Source of the DNA: Trichoplax sp. H2
Taxonomy: Eukaryota > Placozoa > Uniplacotomia > Trichoplacea
DNA: 64,000 bases
Assembly (NCBI GenBank): GCA_003344405.1
Contig: NOWV01000242.1
Span: forward strand, 1-64,000
Reading direction: 5' to 3'
Part shown: positions 35,385-46,219 of the stretch, in pieces
How the letters are laid out: every line of letters begins with the position of its first letter
How positions within the stretch are numbered: the stretch's first letter is position 1
The notes under the pieces: generated by a model
Databases searched by the model: none
What the model was told of the DNA's origin: nothing
What the model saw: the letters and a program-made list of their open reading frames with translations, nothing else
Translations under genes and position numbers: made by a program

Positions 35385-36300
35385 GATTTTGAGTATGATT
35401 TGCTATAAGTGTAAAGTGCTGCTTTTACTGATATTCGAATTGAAGTATTCAGTTTAAACGTAAGAAATATTATCGTAGTATCGAATCTCTGTGTTGCGTA
35501 AATTAAAATGGTTACCCTAAGTATGAGTACAGAATAAATTCTATCATAGTATCGAATGGTAAATATAAAATAGTACATGTGTATCATGATTAGATAGAAG
35601 TAACTACGATTTTGAGTTTAGTTTGTTGCCGGTATAAAATCTAATCTTCCAGTTGTGTCAATTAAAAATAATTATCCTTAATCGAGCGTACGATAACTGC
35701 TATCACAGTACAGAATGATAAATATAAGAAATTACTTGTACAACATGGTACTGGTTATCGATAACGTAGCTCATTGAAGCCGTACAAATTCTTATTCTAT
35801 CATACACTACCGTAGCCATTTAAAATCAATTCTATACCAAAGTTCTTTCCAAATGTAATATTACGTATTAATAAGAAAATTACTACGATTATGAATTTGA
35901 GTTGCTACTTGTATTAAATTCTGATCTTTGCTATTTACTAATAGTCGGAGCTGTAGAAGTATAATAACGGTATAAAACTTTTTATCTTATTGAAATATAG
36001 ATATATTTAAAACATTTATCTTGGATATAATCCAGGCTATCATAGCATCCATTTGCAGATGTAAGAATGCAAAGTCAATTACAATTCTAATCATTGATAG
36101 TACAAGTACCGCAAAGAAAACTGAACGAAATATTATCATAGTGTAGCCTTCTTGAAACTAACCTCTTTCCGAGGTTTGTCTAAAGTTATGATTTGGCAAG
36201 ATACTGCTGCGATTTTGAATTTGATTTGCTATTAGTATAAAGTTCTTATCATACTGATATACAGTACAAACTATTTACTATCAATCTAAATTTGTTACAC
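35385..36300. repeat. Diverged repeats of about 220-320 bp
   Basis: A GATTTTGAxTTTGxTTTGCT word recurs at 35385, 35608, 35887 and 36211, each followed by TATAAAxTCT-like text and later by an AATTAAAA ... TATCATAGTA ... AATGxTAAATATAA series. Spacings are 223, 279 and 324 bp, consistent with an old, indel-ridden tandem array. Confidence 0.65.
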
Positions 36301-37190
36301 ATATTAAGTTCTTATCTTACTGGTCTAAAACTATAACATATATCATAAATATGGTCCAAAAAAATCATAGCATCGAATAATGAATTTAAGAACGTGAAAG
36401 TATATCATCATTTCTTATAGATGAAGCATGTTTTAATAGCTAATTCATCTAGGATTAAATCAGGCCATAATCTACTTATCATTCGTTTTGCTTTGGTATA
36501 CCAGAAACCAACTAATACCAGTGCGTACTCATAACGTACAAGTATCTACCAGCATTATTATCTAGCTTGCAAAAATGATTATTTCGGCTTGTCCGGGATG
36601 TATCTCGAATTAAGAGCCTCGAATGAATGCGATTGCCTTTTATAGACTATAATCTATCGTTAAAAATCAGTAAAATAGGATGATTTATAACGTCCTAATA
36701 CAGAGCTATAAATAAACCTATTACATCACCTAAGATTTCAGGGTATTTTTATAACAATCATTGTGCTGTTTACCGATGATTTAATACATAAATCTACGCG
36801 TATGGTGTTATTGTGTTACAGTAAGCTGCCGTCCTATATGTTGTACCCAATTTCAGAATCTTAAATTAAAGATTTAACGGCAAGCTTAGAGTAACTATAT
36901 TGCTCATTTAATCACTAAATGATAACCGATAAATAGGAGGAACAACTATTTGGATAATAGGTGAAATTATCGATTGTTTAGACATCTCCACACGGGGACA
37001 AAAGCGAACTTATTTTTAGAGCACAAAGAGGAATTAAATATCCTAGTAAATTACCCGTTTAAATGAACGGGAATATAATCTGCACAAAGCAGTGAATGAA
37101 AAGAAAGTCCACAGCTAGATTATCTTAATACGGGTATAACTTAATATCAGTACTATGCCTTACACCCTCTGATGATTAAATTACGAAACG

Positions 37191-37595
37191 ATATAGCTAC
37201 ACTCCATCGTTTATTTCCTATCGAATAACTTTATCAATCTTGAACACCCGCGATTATAAAATTAGAGGATTTTCAGAGCGTAAAGAGGAATTCGACATAC
37301 GAGTATTGGTCATCTCTATCTTAGACTTGATAGACTATAAAATTATATAGCTACATTCTATCGTTTATTTCCTATCGAATAACTTTATCAATCCTGAACT
37401 CCCGCGATTATAAAATTAGAGGATTTTCAGAACGCAAAGAGGAATTCGACACACGAGTATTAGTCATCTCTATCTTAGACTTGATAAACTATAAAATTAT
37501 ATAGCTACATTCCATCATTTATTTCCTATCGAATAACTTTATCAATACTGTACTCTTACATCCCCGGATTATAAAATTAGAGGACCTGATTACGT
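37191..37595. repeat. 154-bp tandem array, about 2.6 copies
   Basis: ATATAGCTACA starts units at 37191, 37345 and 37499. Each unit continues with TTTATTTCCTATCGAATAAC and then ATTATAAAATTAGAGGA. The third copy is cut short near 37590. A more diverged relative of the AAAGAGGAATT part lies near 37023, so the array was once longer. Confidence 0.9.
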
Positions 37596-38420
37596 CATTT
37601 ATGGTACATAGAAAGTTTTACCGTAACCTCTATTCCTGATTATTAGAAATTGAATTACTTAATGTAATCACTTATTCTTTCCGTACTTGGCTAGATGCTA
37701 ATCAAGTATGCTAAAAGAACAGATGGAAAGGCTTAGGTATTCTATACTACTCCCTTTAGATGTATTACAATATCCTACCGCAGTTGGATTCATGCCATCC
37801 TGATAGGACTAGCTAAAAGTAAATTCACTAAAATAGATTTCTCTCAATCGGATATTAACGTCTTATCCTACATTTAGTAATTTAATATTTCCAATTTTTG
37901 ATTAAGAAGGGTAAAAACAATCATGCAATATGTTATCATTAATTTATTCTCCAATCTCTATACCAAAGCTATTTTAGATGCATGCCTCTACTGACGGCTT
38001 AACATTGATATGACGATTTCTACGGGAATGAGGCAATTACTTTCAATCATTTAGTTTATTCATTTGGACGTTATGCCATTGGAAAATTACTAACTACAGT
38101 ACTATAGATTACACAATATCAATCTAACCTACTCAATGTACAGCTTAATATTTTACTTCATCAATACGAGTAATGAGGGAAAAATTGCTAAAGATAGTAT
38201 GTAGTAATGTCCTGCGGTTATCCTGTTATGATCAAGTCTATTCAGGCGCTGGCATCATGCTGATTTGAGACTATTGTTACTTTTCTAGTCAAATCAATAA
38301 TAAAAGTGTTTACGTATGATTACATTATCATGTCTACTTTTACAGCCGCTTCAAAAGTTATTAAACAAGCTTTGACACGTATTTAGATTGATGACGTCCA
38401 TTGACTATCTTCATGCAAAG

Positions 38421-38766
38421 CCAGGAGAAAAAGTGGATACGTTCAGTTTAGTCATTCAATATAGACTTTTATTGGCATTTTTAAAAATTTGGTATAGGAC
38501 TTGTATCTTACTATTAGATACGTACAAGAATGAATTAGAATATATATATATATATATATATATATACCCTTTTCATGTGCCATATTACCAAGGCCAGGGG
38601 AAAAAGTGGGACACATTCAATTTAGTGATTCAATATAGACTTTTATTACCATTTTCAAATTTGGTACAAGATTGTATTTTACTATTAGATACGTACAAGA
38701 ATGAATTAGAATATATATATATATATGTGCGTATATATAACCTTTTTATGTGCTATATTACAGTTA
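38421..38766. repeat. 173-bp tandem duplication with TA microsatellites
   Basis: Two copies begin CCAGGxGAAAAAGTGG at 38421 and 38594. Each runs through CAATATAGACTTTTATT and TACGTACAAGAATGAATTAG into a TA run (about 13 repeats in copy 1, shorter in copy 2). An open frame across it is a by-product of the duplication. Confidence 0.9.
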
Positions 38767-39757
38767 GATCGTAGTCATTCTTCAAACCAATTTACTTTAT
38801 TTTACGCCATTTTTTGGGGGGGGGGTTTTGGATTTGCACAGAGATAGATAAAGTGATTACCCGTAATGACTTTTGAAGCTCTGTACTTGAGTCTATAGCT
38901 TCAATTTAGCTTAGGAGTGCAAAATCATTGACATAACCGCAATACAGGATGCAGCAGCTTCAGTACTTGGGAATAACAGTTTCAGTTCAAGATAGATGAT
39001 CTTGAATGCGAATATTAAACCCTATATATCATTTGTTGGCATACGTCTAGAGGATGGAAAATAGATCGAGTAATTACAAACAAAATATAAAGTTTAATAT
39101 CCGCAATACTATATTATTTTTGTCAGGTATGGCATAGCCGATGAATGCATCACGAAACGTACAATATTGCTATGGCTCTATACAGAATGAAGCAAGTTTA
39201 TCCACGCTAAGGTTGCAATAGAACCTTAGTTCAATAGTGTTTTACAGCAACTAAGAAGTACAATAAATAGCTCGGTTATACGATCATGTAAAATTGTATT
39301 AATTTGTAGAAGTTAGTTCGAGTGAATTCATTTTCAATGTTTGTTTAATTAAAGAGATATGATAAGATTAAGTTGGCAATCTAGCCAATAAGAGATACGG
39401 TCTAGAGCTTGATCTTATTCTAACTGCTGTAGTTGATGCTTGTTGTTGAAGCGAAAGAGATACTGTGGATAGTTGATGGAGAAATGAAGGCAAGTCGGAA
39501 TGATCAATTGATCATGTCTATCGCCATGCGATGCCATTCGACAACATTGCATGCACCTTAAATGGCATCACCATGATGCAATCGCCATTCAGCATAATGA
39601 TTTTATTATTCATTTGTAATGTATTAAACTAGTAAGATCAAGTCGTTTATTTTATCCTCTACGGAGTGGACGATGATGAAAGAATTGGATGAGAAAGGGT
39701 AAAGAGGATCGATGAGTTCCCATGCAGAGTGGTTGGAGTTTGTTTGCTAGCTTGAAA

Positions 39758-40108
39758 TTAACTATTTGGATTGGGTTGTGTAACAAACCACAGTACACCA
39801 CCCAGGAGTAAGCCACGGACTCCAAATACCATCAGCAAGATGAGACCACCTACTAAAGCGATCGGTTCAACAACTCGATTAGCAATAGTAAATTGAGGTA
39901 TACCAAATGATGTTAATTGCTGATTGATTTGGCCGACAACACCTTGTGTGGCTTGAGGTCGAACACGATTAGCATGGCGACCACTGGCTGCAGCTATATT
40001 GGAACGGTAGTTGGGATTGGCTTGGCGTGGTTGTTCGCTACTTCTTTTCCGCTGTTGTACGCGTGGGTCATCATCCTGCAAGACCTGACCGTCTAAAATA
40101 TACACCAT
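39758..40108 (-). CDS. FAM241B: FAM241B-like small membrane protein
   Basis: A 116-residue protein starting MVYILDGQVLQDDDPRV, which matches the conserved FAM241B N-terminus around QDDDPRV. The C-terminal half, INQQLTSFGIPQFTIANRVV followed by EPIALVGG and LLMVFGVRGLLLGGVLWFV, also aligns with the family, including the VRGLLL motif in the hydrophobic segment (residues about 82-108). The middle is basic and Gln/Asn-rich. The frame continues upstream to 40210, but the conserved start is the ATG at 40106-40108, so I chose that. Human FAM241B is about 121 residues. The family is associated with the endomembrane/lysosomal system, and its biochemical role is not settled. It stands alone between two gene-poor regions. 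Confidence 0.9.
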   Translation of the reverse strand: MVYILDGQVLQDDDPRVQQRKRSSEQPRQANPNYRSNIAAASGRHANRVRPQATQGVVGQINQQLTSFGIPQFTIANRVVEPIALVGGLILLMVFGVRGLLLGGVLWFVTQPNPNS

Positions 40109-42084
40109 ATTAAGACCACAGTAATCAATGCTTTCTAGCAATCTCACTGAAGATGAATTGGGCAAAAGCGAGAACCACCAAATAGAGAAGATCTCCTTGT
40201 TCCTTTGCAAAGCCCTTGTCTAGAAGATGACGAAACGTTCAGCCAATATCACCTTCTACTGCTGTCGTAATTCCCTTATTAGCGACTGTCAATATCAACC
40301 TGATGCTCTTAGCGACAATATCGTTGGCAAATAGCAAGCAATTAGTGACTAATAATTCAAGAAATGGAATGTACCAATGCCTTGATGAGGAGCACAAATT
40401 GGAAATGGATGTTGATGCACAAGCTTAAATGCTAACCTTGCCCATGGGTGAGGATGGGGGCGGGCTTAAATAGACATGGTCAGAGTAGATGACGCAAGGC
40501 GCCACCACGTCCAGCCATACTACAACCACGCTTGTGACGTGGTGTATGGAACTGAAGCGTTAGCGTGACGGTGGGCAAGTTGACACCCACTTTTCCGCTC
40601 GATTTCACTCCAATACGCTAGTCAATCCATAGGGTATACTGGCACCTAGGTAGAGGACAGCTGAATGAGTGGGTTGATCAACTGCTACTATCGATCTCGA
40701 TCCAAGACTCAGTCACCGGGAGGGTGGTCGTCGGCCGGCCATCGGTCACATGATGCCAACGTGAGCACGGACTGACAACAGTATGGACGACGATGCCTTG
40801 TGATACTGATAGAGTAGAGTGTATGATGTTGTCGTTAAGACACCAGTATCCAGTATCGAGTAGGGTACATGCGTTTTGGGCTTGCGTAGATTGACACATC
40901 GCTTGCCTATGACGCTTGTGTCTAAAAATAACTTTTGAGTCATGTCTGTATCAATAAGACTACATCATCACTAGTGATACACTACTACTGTTTAGGTATG
41001 GTATGGTACAGTTGCTAAGGAGGCGACAGGTGGGCAATACGCAGGCGTGGAATGGCCACCGGTTGGTGTCGATGACTCACAGACGCACGCTACTGATCGA
41101 TACAAAAAGCTGTATTTTGTTGTCATCTTGGATACACTCTATAACGATAGTCCACTTACAAACAAGGCCTGACGTAATCGCTCGAAAATAGCGCTTGACT
41201 TGGCTTGATCTCATAGGTAAACATGGCAATGGCTCAACACTAGTCTGATGTATAGAACGAAGAGCGCGATTTGCGTGGTCATCCTAGCAGTTCATGCAGC
41301 CGCTATGACTCTCACGTGACCACGGTTGACGCGCAATGTTTCAAACCCGGGGTCAGCCATACGTCACAATGTGATGGTGACACTCGCTTGGTGCTCAATA
41401 GACTGTTTAAAACAGTCTATTAAGCCCTATACAATTCCTCTTGCTACCATCGCTTGTCTAGAATTGACTGGACAATCTCCATCCAATAGTGGCTACCCTA
41501 ACCCACACCGCTCACCCTGGTCGTTCACAACCAGGCCAACCGGTCCTTCTACATCTGCTCGTCCATCATGGCTACCCAATAGCTGCAGCTAGCCAGCAAG
41601 ATTAATTGCAATTAAGGCTCTATTTGGCATTGATTTGCAAGGGAGATTATTGGAGATTGTTAACTGTATTCTGTATCTCTTCGTTATCGTTGATCTTTGT
41701 CTCTACGCCACGGTAAAAGACATCGTATAGCAGCAGCAGCAGCAATTGTCATTGTTGGTCCATTTCATTTCCTATCACCTTGGTCCAAGAGAGAAGGAAA
41801 AATTCAAACTGCGATACTGTTCCTATGATGGTAAGGCATATCATAAATTGTGTTGTAGTCTGTCATTTTAAGGCTGCGATGGACGTTGATAACGTAGAGG
41901 AGCATCAGTTACGATTAGAAGAGGATTCAATGTGTCATTATTAAGGGATAATTTGGAGGTTGAGATGGACGTTGAGAAAGGATAATCGCAGAAGCCAAGA
42001 CGGTAGTGCAAAGTGATGATGAGAGATGCTTTTATTCTACCACAGTATTCTGCTTGCATGGTGATCGAGACAAGGCTACAGTAG

Positions 42085-42157
42085 GATACATAACGAGGTG
42101 ATAGAGCAGGATACATAACGAGGTGATAGAGCAGGATACATAACGACGTGATAGAGT
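42085..42157. repeat. 25-bp tandem repeat, three copies
   Basis: Units start with GATACATAACGAGGTGATAG at 42085, 42110 and 42135. The third copy differs slightly (CGACGTGATAGAGTAG). Confidence 0.9.
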
Positions 42158-43079
42158 AGTGATCGTGTAGTTGAATTCATTTCTCCAAGTTCATCCAAAA
42201 TCAGCCAGCAATGTTGTCTTTACCATCATCGTGTTTACATCAGTCGTATCTACTGGCAGAAGAAAACAACATTGATAGGCAACGTTATGATTGAATTAGC
42301 AGTTATCCTATATGACTTGATGGTAGTTCAAGACTTTGAAGAGAAAATTGGAGAGTCGCAGGGTCGTTCCATCAGATAGGATGATTATGATGGACATGAC
42401 TATCTAGACGGTAGCTTACTTTAATAGGGCAATATCCATACGGAACCAAATTGCAATGATTGGCATCGGAGTGATGCTGATGGACGATGTTGCTACCTGA
42501 ATATTGCAGGCTATAGCTTATGCTCATCTACAATCATAGCACCAGGCACAATGATAGGAAGGTTCTAGGTTGTAGTCATGTCCATATGTTTAGGATTCTT
42601 ATCGACAGTAGTTTAGAATCATGTACGTCGATGCCATCAAGCTCCAGCTCGTATCGACTTCAACATGGCTACAACATCGATATACACTTACTCTTACTGC
42701 AGAATAATACAATTCCAGCAATGGACTAAACTCCTGTCATAGCGATACTGTCCACTCTTTTATTTCTCGTTCATTCTAGTTTCATATTAAAATTGATTTA
42801 TTTTCTGTTATACCGATCAACATAACTTTCAACATTGGAATATTGACATGGTTTCACATTGCGAAAAGTAAAAGATGTGAAAGGAGCTTTCTAGATTTGG
42901 ATTGTGTTCAAATATCAGTAGAAGGAGTCGATAAAATGGGTCATCGTAAATCGCAACATGGCTATTAATCGTACATGTCAATGGCATGGTTAATCCATAC
43001 TTTCGACACTGAAAATAGCAAGTCGTAGTCGATAGCTAGTCGATGTTTCCCAAGGAATGATAAAAAATCAATTTTCTTA

Positions 43080-43720
43080 TGCAAATTGAATAGTGAACAA
43101 GGTAGAATAGAAATGGATAAAACTCTCTTGTTCTACAGTATAATCGATGCAAATTGAAAAGTGAACAAGGTAGAATACGAATGGATAAAATTCTCTAGTC
43201 TCATCATAGCCAAGTTTAAAACGTTTCAAAATACTAAACAGGAAGGCACTTTTGACTAGTCAAGACCCGATCAATTTGTAGATGATGATGGTAAGCGAAC
43301 TGACGACGACGATTATACCGTATACAGGACTATCATGGTGAAACTATGAATTCATGAATGGATAAAACTCTCTAGTCCCATCATAGCCAAACTCAAAATG
43401 TTTCAAAATACTAAACAGGAAGGCACTTTTGACTAGTCAAGACGTGATCAATTTGCTGATGATGATCAACATATTGACGATGACTACGATACCGTATACT
43501 GTCATGGCGAAATTGTTAATTAATATTGAAAGGATAAAACACTCTACTACTACTACTTTACAGTATAATAGCCAAGTTCAAAACGTTTCAAAATACTAAA
43601 CTGGAAGGCATTTTCTGCTTGTCAAGACGTGATCCATTGGCTAATGATAATGATGGTAAACGTATTGACGATGGCTACGAAGCCGTTTACAGTACAGTGC
43701 GAAACTACTAATTAATTCAT
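43080..43720. repeat. Degenerate tandem array, unit about 180 bp
   Basis: Three units carry CAAAATACTAAACxGGAAGGCA at about 43229, 43407 and 43590 (spacing 178 and 183), followed by GTCAAGACxxGATC, a GATGATGATG run and ACCGTATAC. Units 1 and 2 share the perfect palindrome TTGACTAGTCAA. Two shorter repeats (AAAGTGAACAAGGTAGAATA type) precede them near 43085 and 43148. Confidence 0.85.
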
Positions 43721-43949
43721 TTATATCAGTCGATTAATCACTTTTGTAAACATGGCTCTCATGATCGTCGATAAAGCTGTAGTTTATGTCATGGCAATCA
43801 GAGTTAACTTTGTAGCAAGACTATCATAATTGCTGGCAATGATTGTCAACCGTAGTTGCCTAATTTGTGGATAATGATTACGTTAGGACCGATCATTCTT
43901 GCGTCTTGACTCCAATTGAATTTAATCCATTTGTCAACATCGTCTTGAT

Positions 43950-45200
43950 GGCCATTTGAACAACAATATTATTATGGAGTTTCTATCCAAATAAACGTAG
44001 TAGGCCAACGGTGATATGGAACTACTTACAACGCCAGTCGATAGGAACTGACTAAAGCGATGATGATGATGATGATGAACGATGAGAATGGAATGATTAA
44101 CGGCCAATCTCGCTCATAATCGAATTCATTTTGTACTAAACAAGTTATCCATAGTCATTTTAACAACTGCTCAAGTTGTTCCTATTGAAACAAACTTTGT
44201 AGTAGAACCATTCGACGCCATTACTTAAAATGCTAGTCGATAGAAACGGACAAGTGTGTTAATGATTCTTCCGATGATTATTTGTGAGAGTACACGATAA
44301 CTGTAGAGCCATGGCGAGAATTGAATTAATCCAGTTGTAAACATCTTCTGGATGGCCATTTTAACGCCAGGGTGTGCCAATTGGAACAAACTTTGTAGCA
44401 AAATCATAGTATACGTACAACTGCGAAGAATGCCGGTCGATAGAAGCTGATTAATGCTTTGATGAATACTGAGAGAAGACGAGGATGGAATGAAGCAATT
44501 TTGTAATCATCTTGTGAACTTATGAATGGCCATGATAGCAACAGTTTATGCAGTGCAAATTGCAACAAACTTTACAGTAAAATCATTGTGTGTAACTGCT
44601 AAGAATGGCAGCCGACAGAAGCTGACTAATGCGCTGATGATTACTGAGAAAGTACAGATAACTAACTGTAAAACCACAATGAAAATTAATCTATTTGTAA
44701 ACATCTTCTTAACTTTGTAAATTTATAGCCATTTGAACAACCGTGTGTCCAGTGCTAATTGCAACAAACTGTGTGGCAAAATTAGAGTATACGTACAACG
44801 GCTAAGAATATCAGTCGATAGAAGCTGACTAATCCGCTGATGATTACTGAGAAAGTACAGATAAAGCCACGATGAGAATTAAATTAATCTATGTGTAAAC
44901 ATCTTTTTAACTTATTCAATATCAATGGCCATTTTAACAACAGTTTGTGCAGTGCTAATTGCAACAAACTTTGTCGTAAAATCATAGTATACGTACAACT
45001 GGTAAGAATACCAGTCGATAGAAGCTGACGAATCCGTTGATGAATGCTGAGAGAAGACGAGAATGGAATAGAGCAATTTTATAAACGTCTTATTTAAGAG
45101 TTATTTGAATAGGAGTTTGTTCAATACGATCGGAACAAATTGGGTAGCAAAGCATAATATGTAACTGCTTGAAATGCCAATCGCTCCTTTTTATATTCTA
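43950..45200. repeat. Degenerate tandem array, unit about 195 bp
   Basis: The word GTCGATAGAAGCTGACTAAT and its variants recurs near 44036, 44231, 44436, 44620, 44815 and 45014 (spacings 195, 205, 184, 196, 199). Within each unit the order is GGCCATTTxAACAAC, AATTGCAACAAACTTTG, a CATAGTATACGTACAAC stretch, the GTCGATAGAAGC word, and GATGATTACTGAGAAAG. Copies are clearly diverged, so it is not recently amplified. Partial copies may extend to 43780 and 45280. Confidence 0.85.
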
Positions 45201-46219
45201 CGAGATACGCGTATATTAAGGAATAGCTATTTTAACATTATTTTGACTTTTTGGGAGAGTAAAATCGTAATAACGACTTAGAATAACGATCGATAATTTA
45301 ATAAATACAGTAATTTCCAGTACAGTCTTGTAGAACTAATTATAAAACAATTAATGGCAGGCAATATCGTAGCAAATGTTAACGTTGAAGAAGTAACAAA
45401 TGCAGTCATTATGACTATTGATCAAATCGCTATATTTAATCAGAAGAAGGTCGAGTAATGGTATTTCAAATCACTACAAAGCCATTGGGATCAAAGCGAT
45501 TGGTAGTAAAATTATATTTGAAGATAGATTGTTGTATAGGACAGGAGAATGGACATGGATACCTTGATTGAAAGTACAGTAAGGTGCAATCGTTCAAGTT
45601 CAAAGCATGGAAAGGTTGATAGAAGCTACGGTAAAATGACTGAAAATGATACAAGTATAATGAATAACTAAAAGGAAACTACCCTTTACTAATCAGTCTG
45701 GATATAATATTCGTTATTGGACAACTTGATCTCTATCGTCCTCTTTTGCTATTGAAAAAAGTAAATATGATAAGTAGGATAAATAAGAATATCAACAATA
45801 ATCTCAGCCCTACATGGGCATGAAATTGTGCTGTAGATGGGTATAAAAATCGACAATTTCACATTATCTGACACGTTCTATCAAGACAGTCGTCAGCATC
45901 GAAAGCGTTGATCGTTTAACTTCTTCAACAGCAATAACATTTCCTACACATTACGATTTCATTAATAATGCTTGAATCAGGCTAAGCTTTATCGTACTAA
46001 AGCTTTTTGATGTTAAGGTATCGTAAGGCATCCAGAATTTGCAAGGGTAGCAGTCTTACATTCTATCTGCTATCTCATTTTCAATTTCCTCATGACTAAC
46101 TTTATACAGACATTTTTTATTTCTGATCCTTCTGAGACGAGGCTAGAACAATTTCACAATGTAAATACTGTTACGACACTAGAGTAGTATTAATAAGGAT
46201 ATATGCTATGTGACAGAGA

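Larger units (their letters stand above)
33578..39757. other. Long gene-poor region with several tandem arrays
   Basis: About 6.2 kb without a recognisable exon on either strand, unusual beside the compact genes around it. It contains the 122-bp array, the 35.4-36.3 kb diverged repeats, the 154-bp array, the 173-bp duplication with TA runs, and a run of ten G (38816-38825). Open frames at 35179, 35381 and 38388 follow the repeats or have no domain. Confidence 0.6.
40109..46219. other. Long gene-poor region with satellite-like arrays
   Basis: About 6.1 kb between FAM241B and the P4-ATPase gene without a supportable exon. Its left part (about 40440-41600) is GC-richer than the rest of the window and may be the FAM241B promoter area. 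Small repeats occur: (CAG)5 near 41731 and (GAT)6 near 44060. The right half is mainly the two arrays listed separately. Open frames here (for example at 40678, 41326, 44526) show no domain. Confidence 0.55.

Noticed and set aside
38388-38774. 128-codon frame with Ile-Tyr runs
   Set aside because: Produced by the 173-bp duplication and TA microsatellites. No homology expected.
33578-46219. CRISPR-like or other prokaryotic repeat-spacer arrays
   Set aside because: The repeats are long, directly abutting and in a eukaryotic intron-rich context. There are no unique equal-length spacers.
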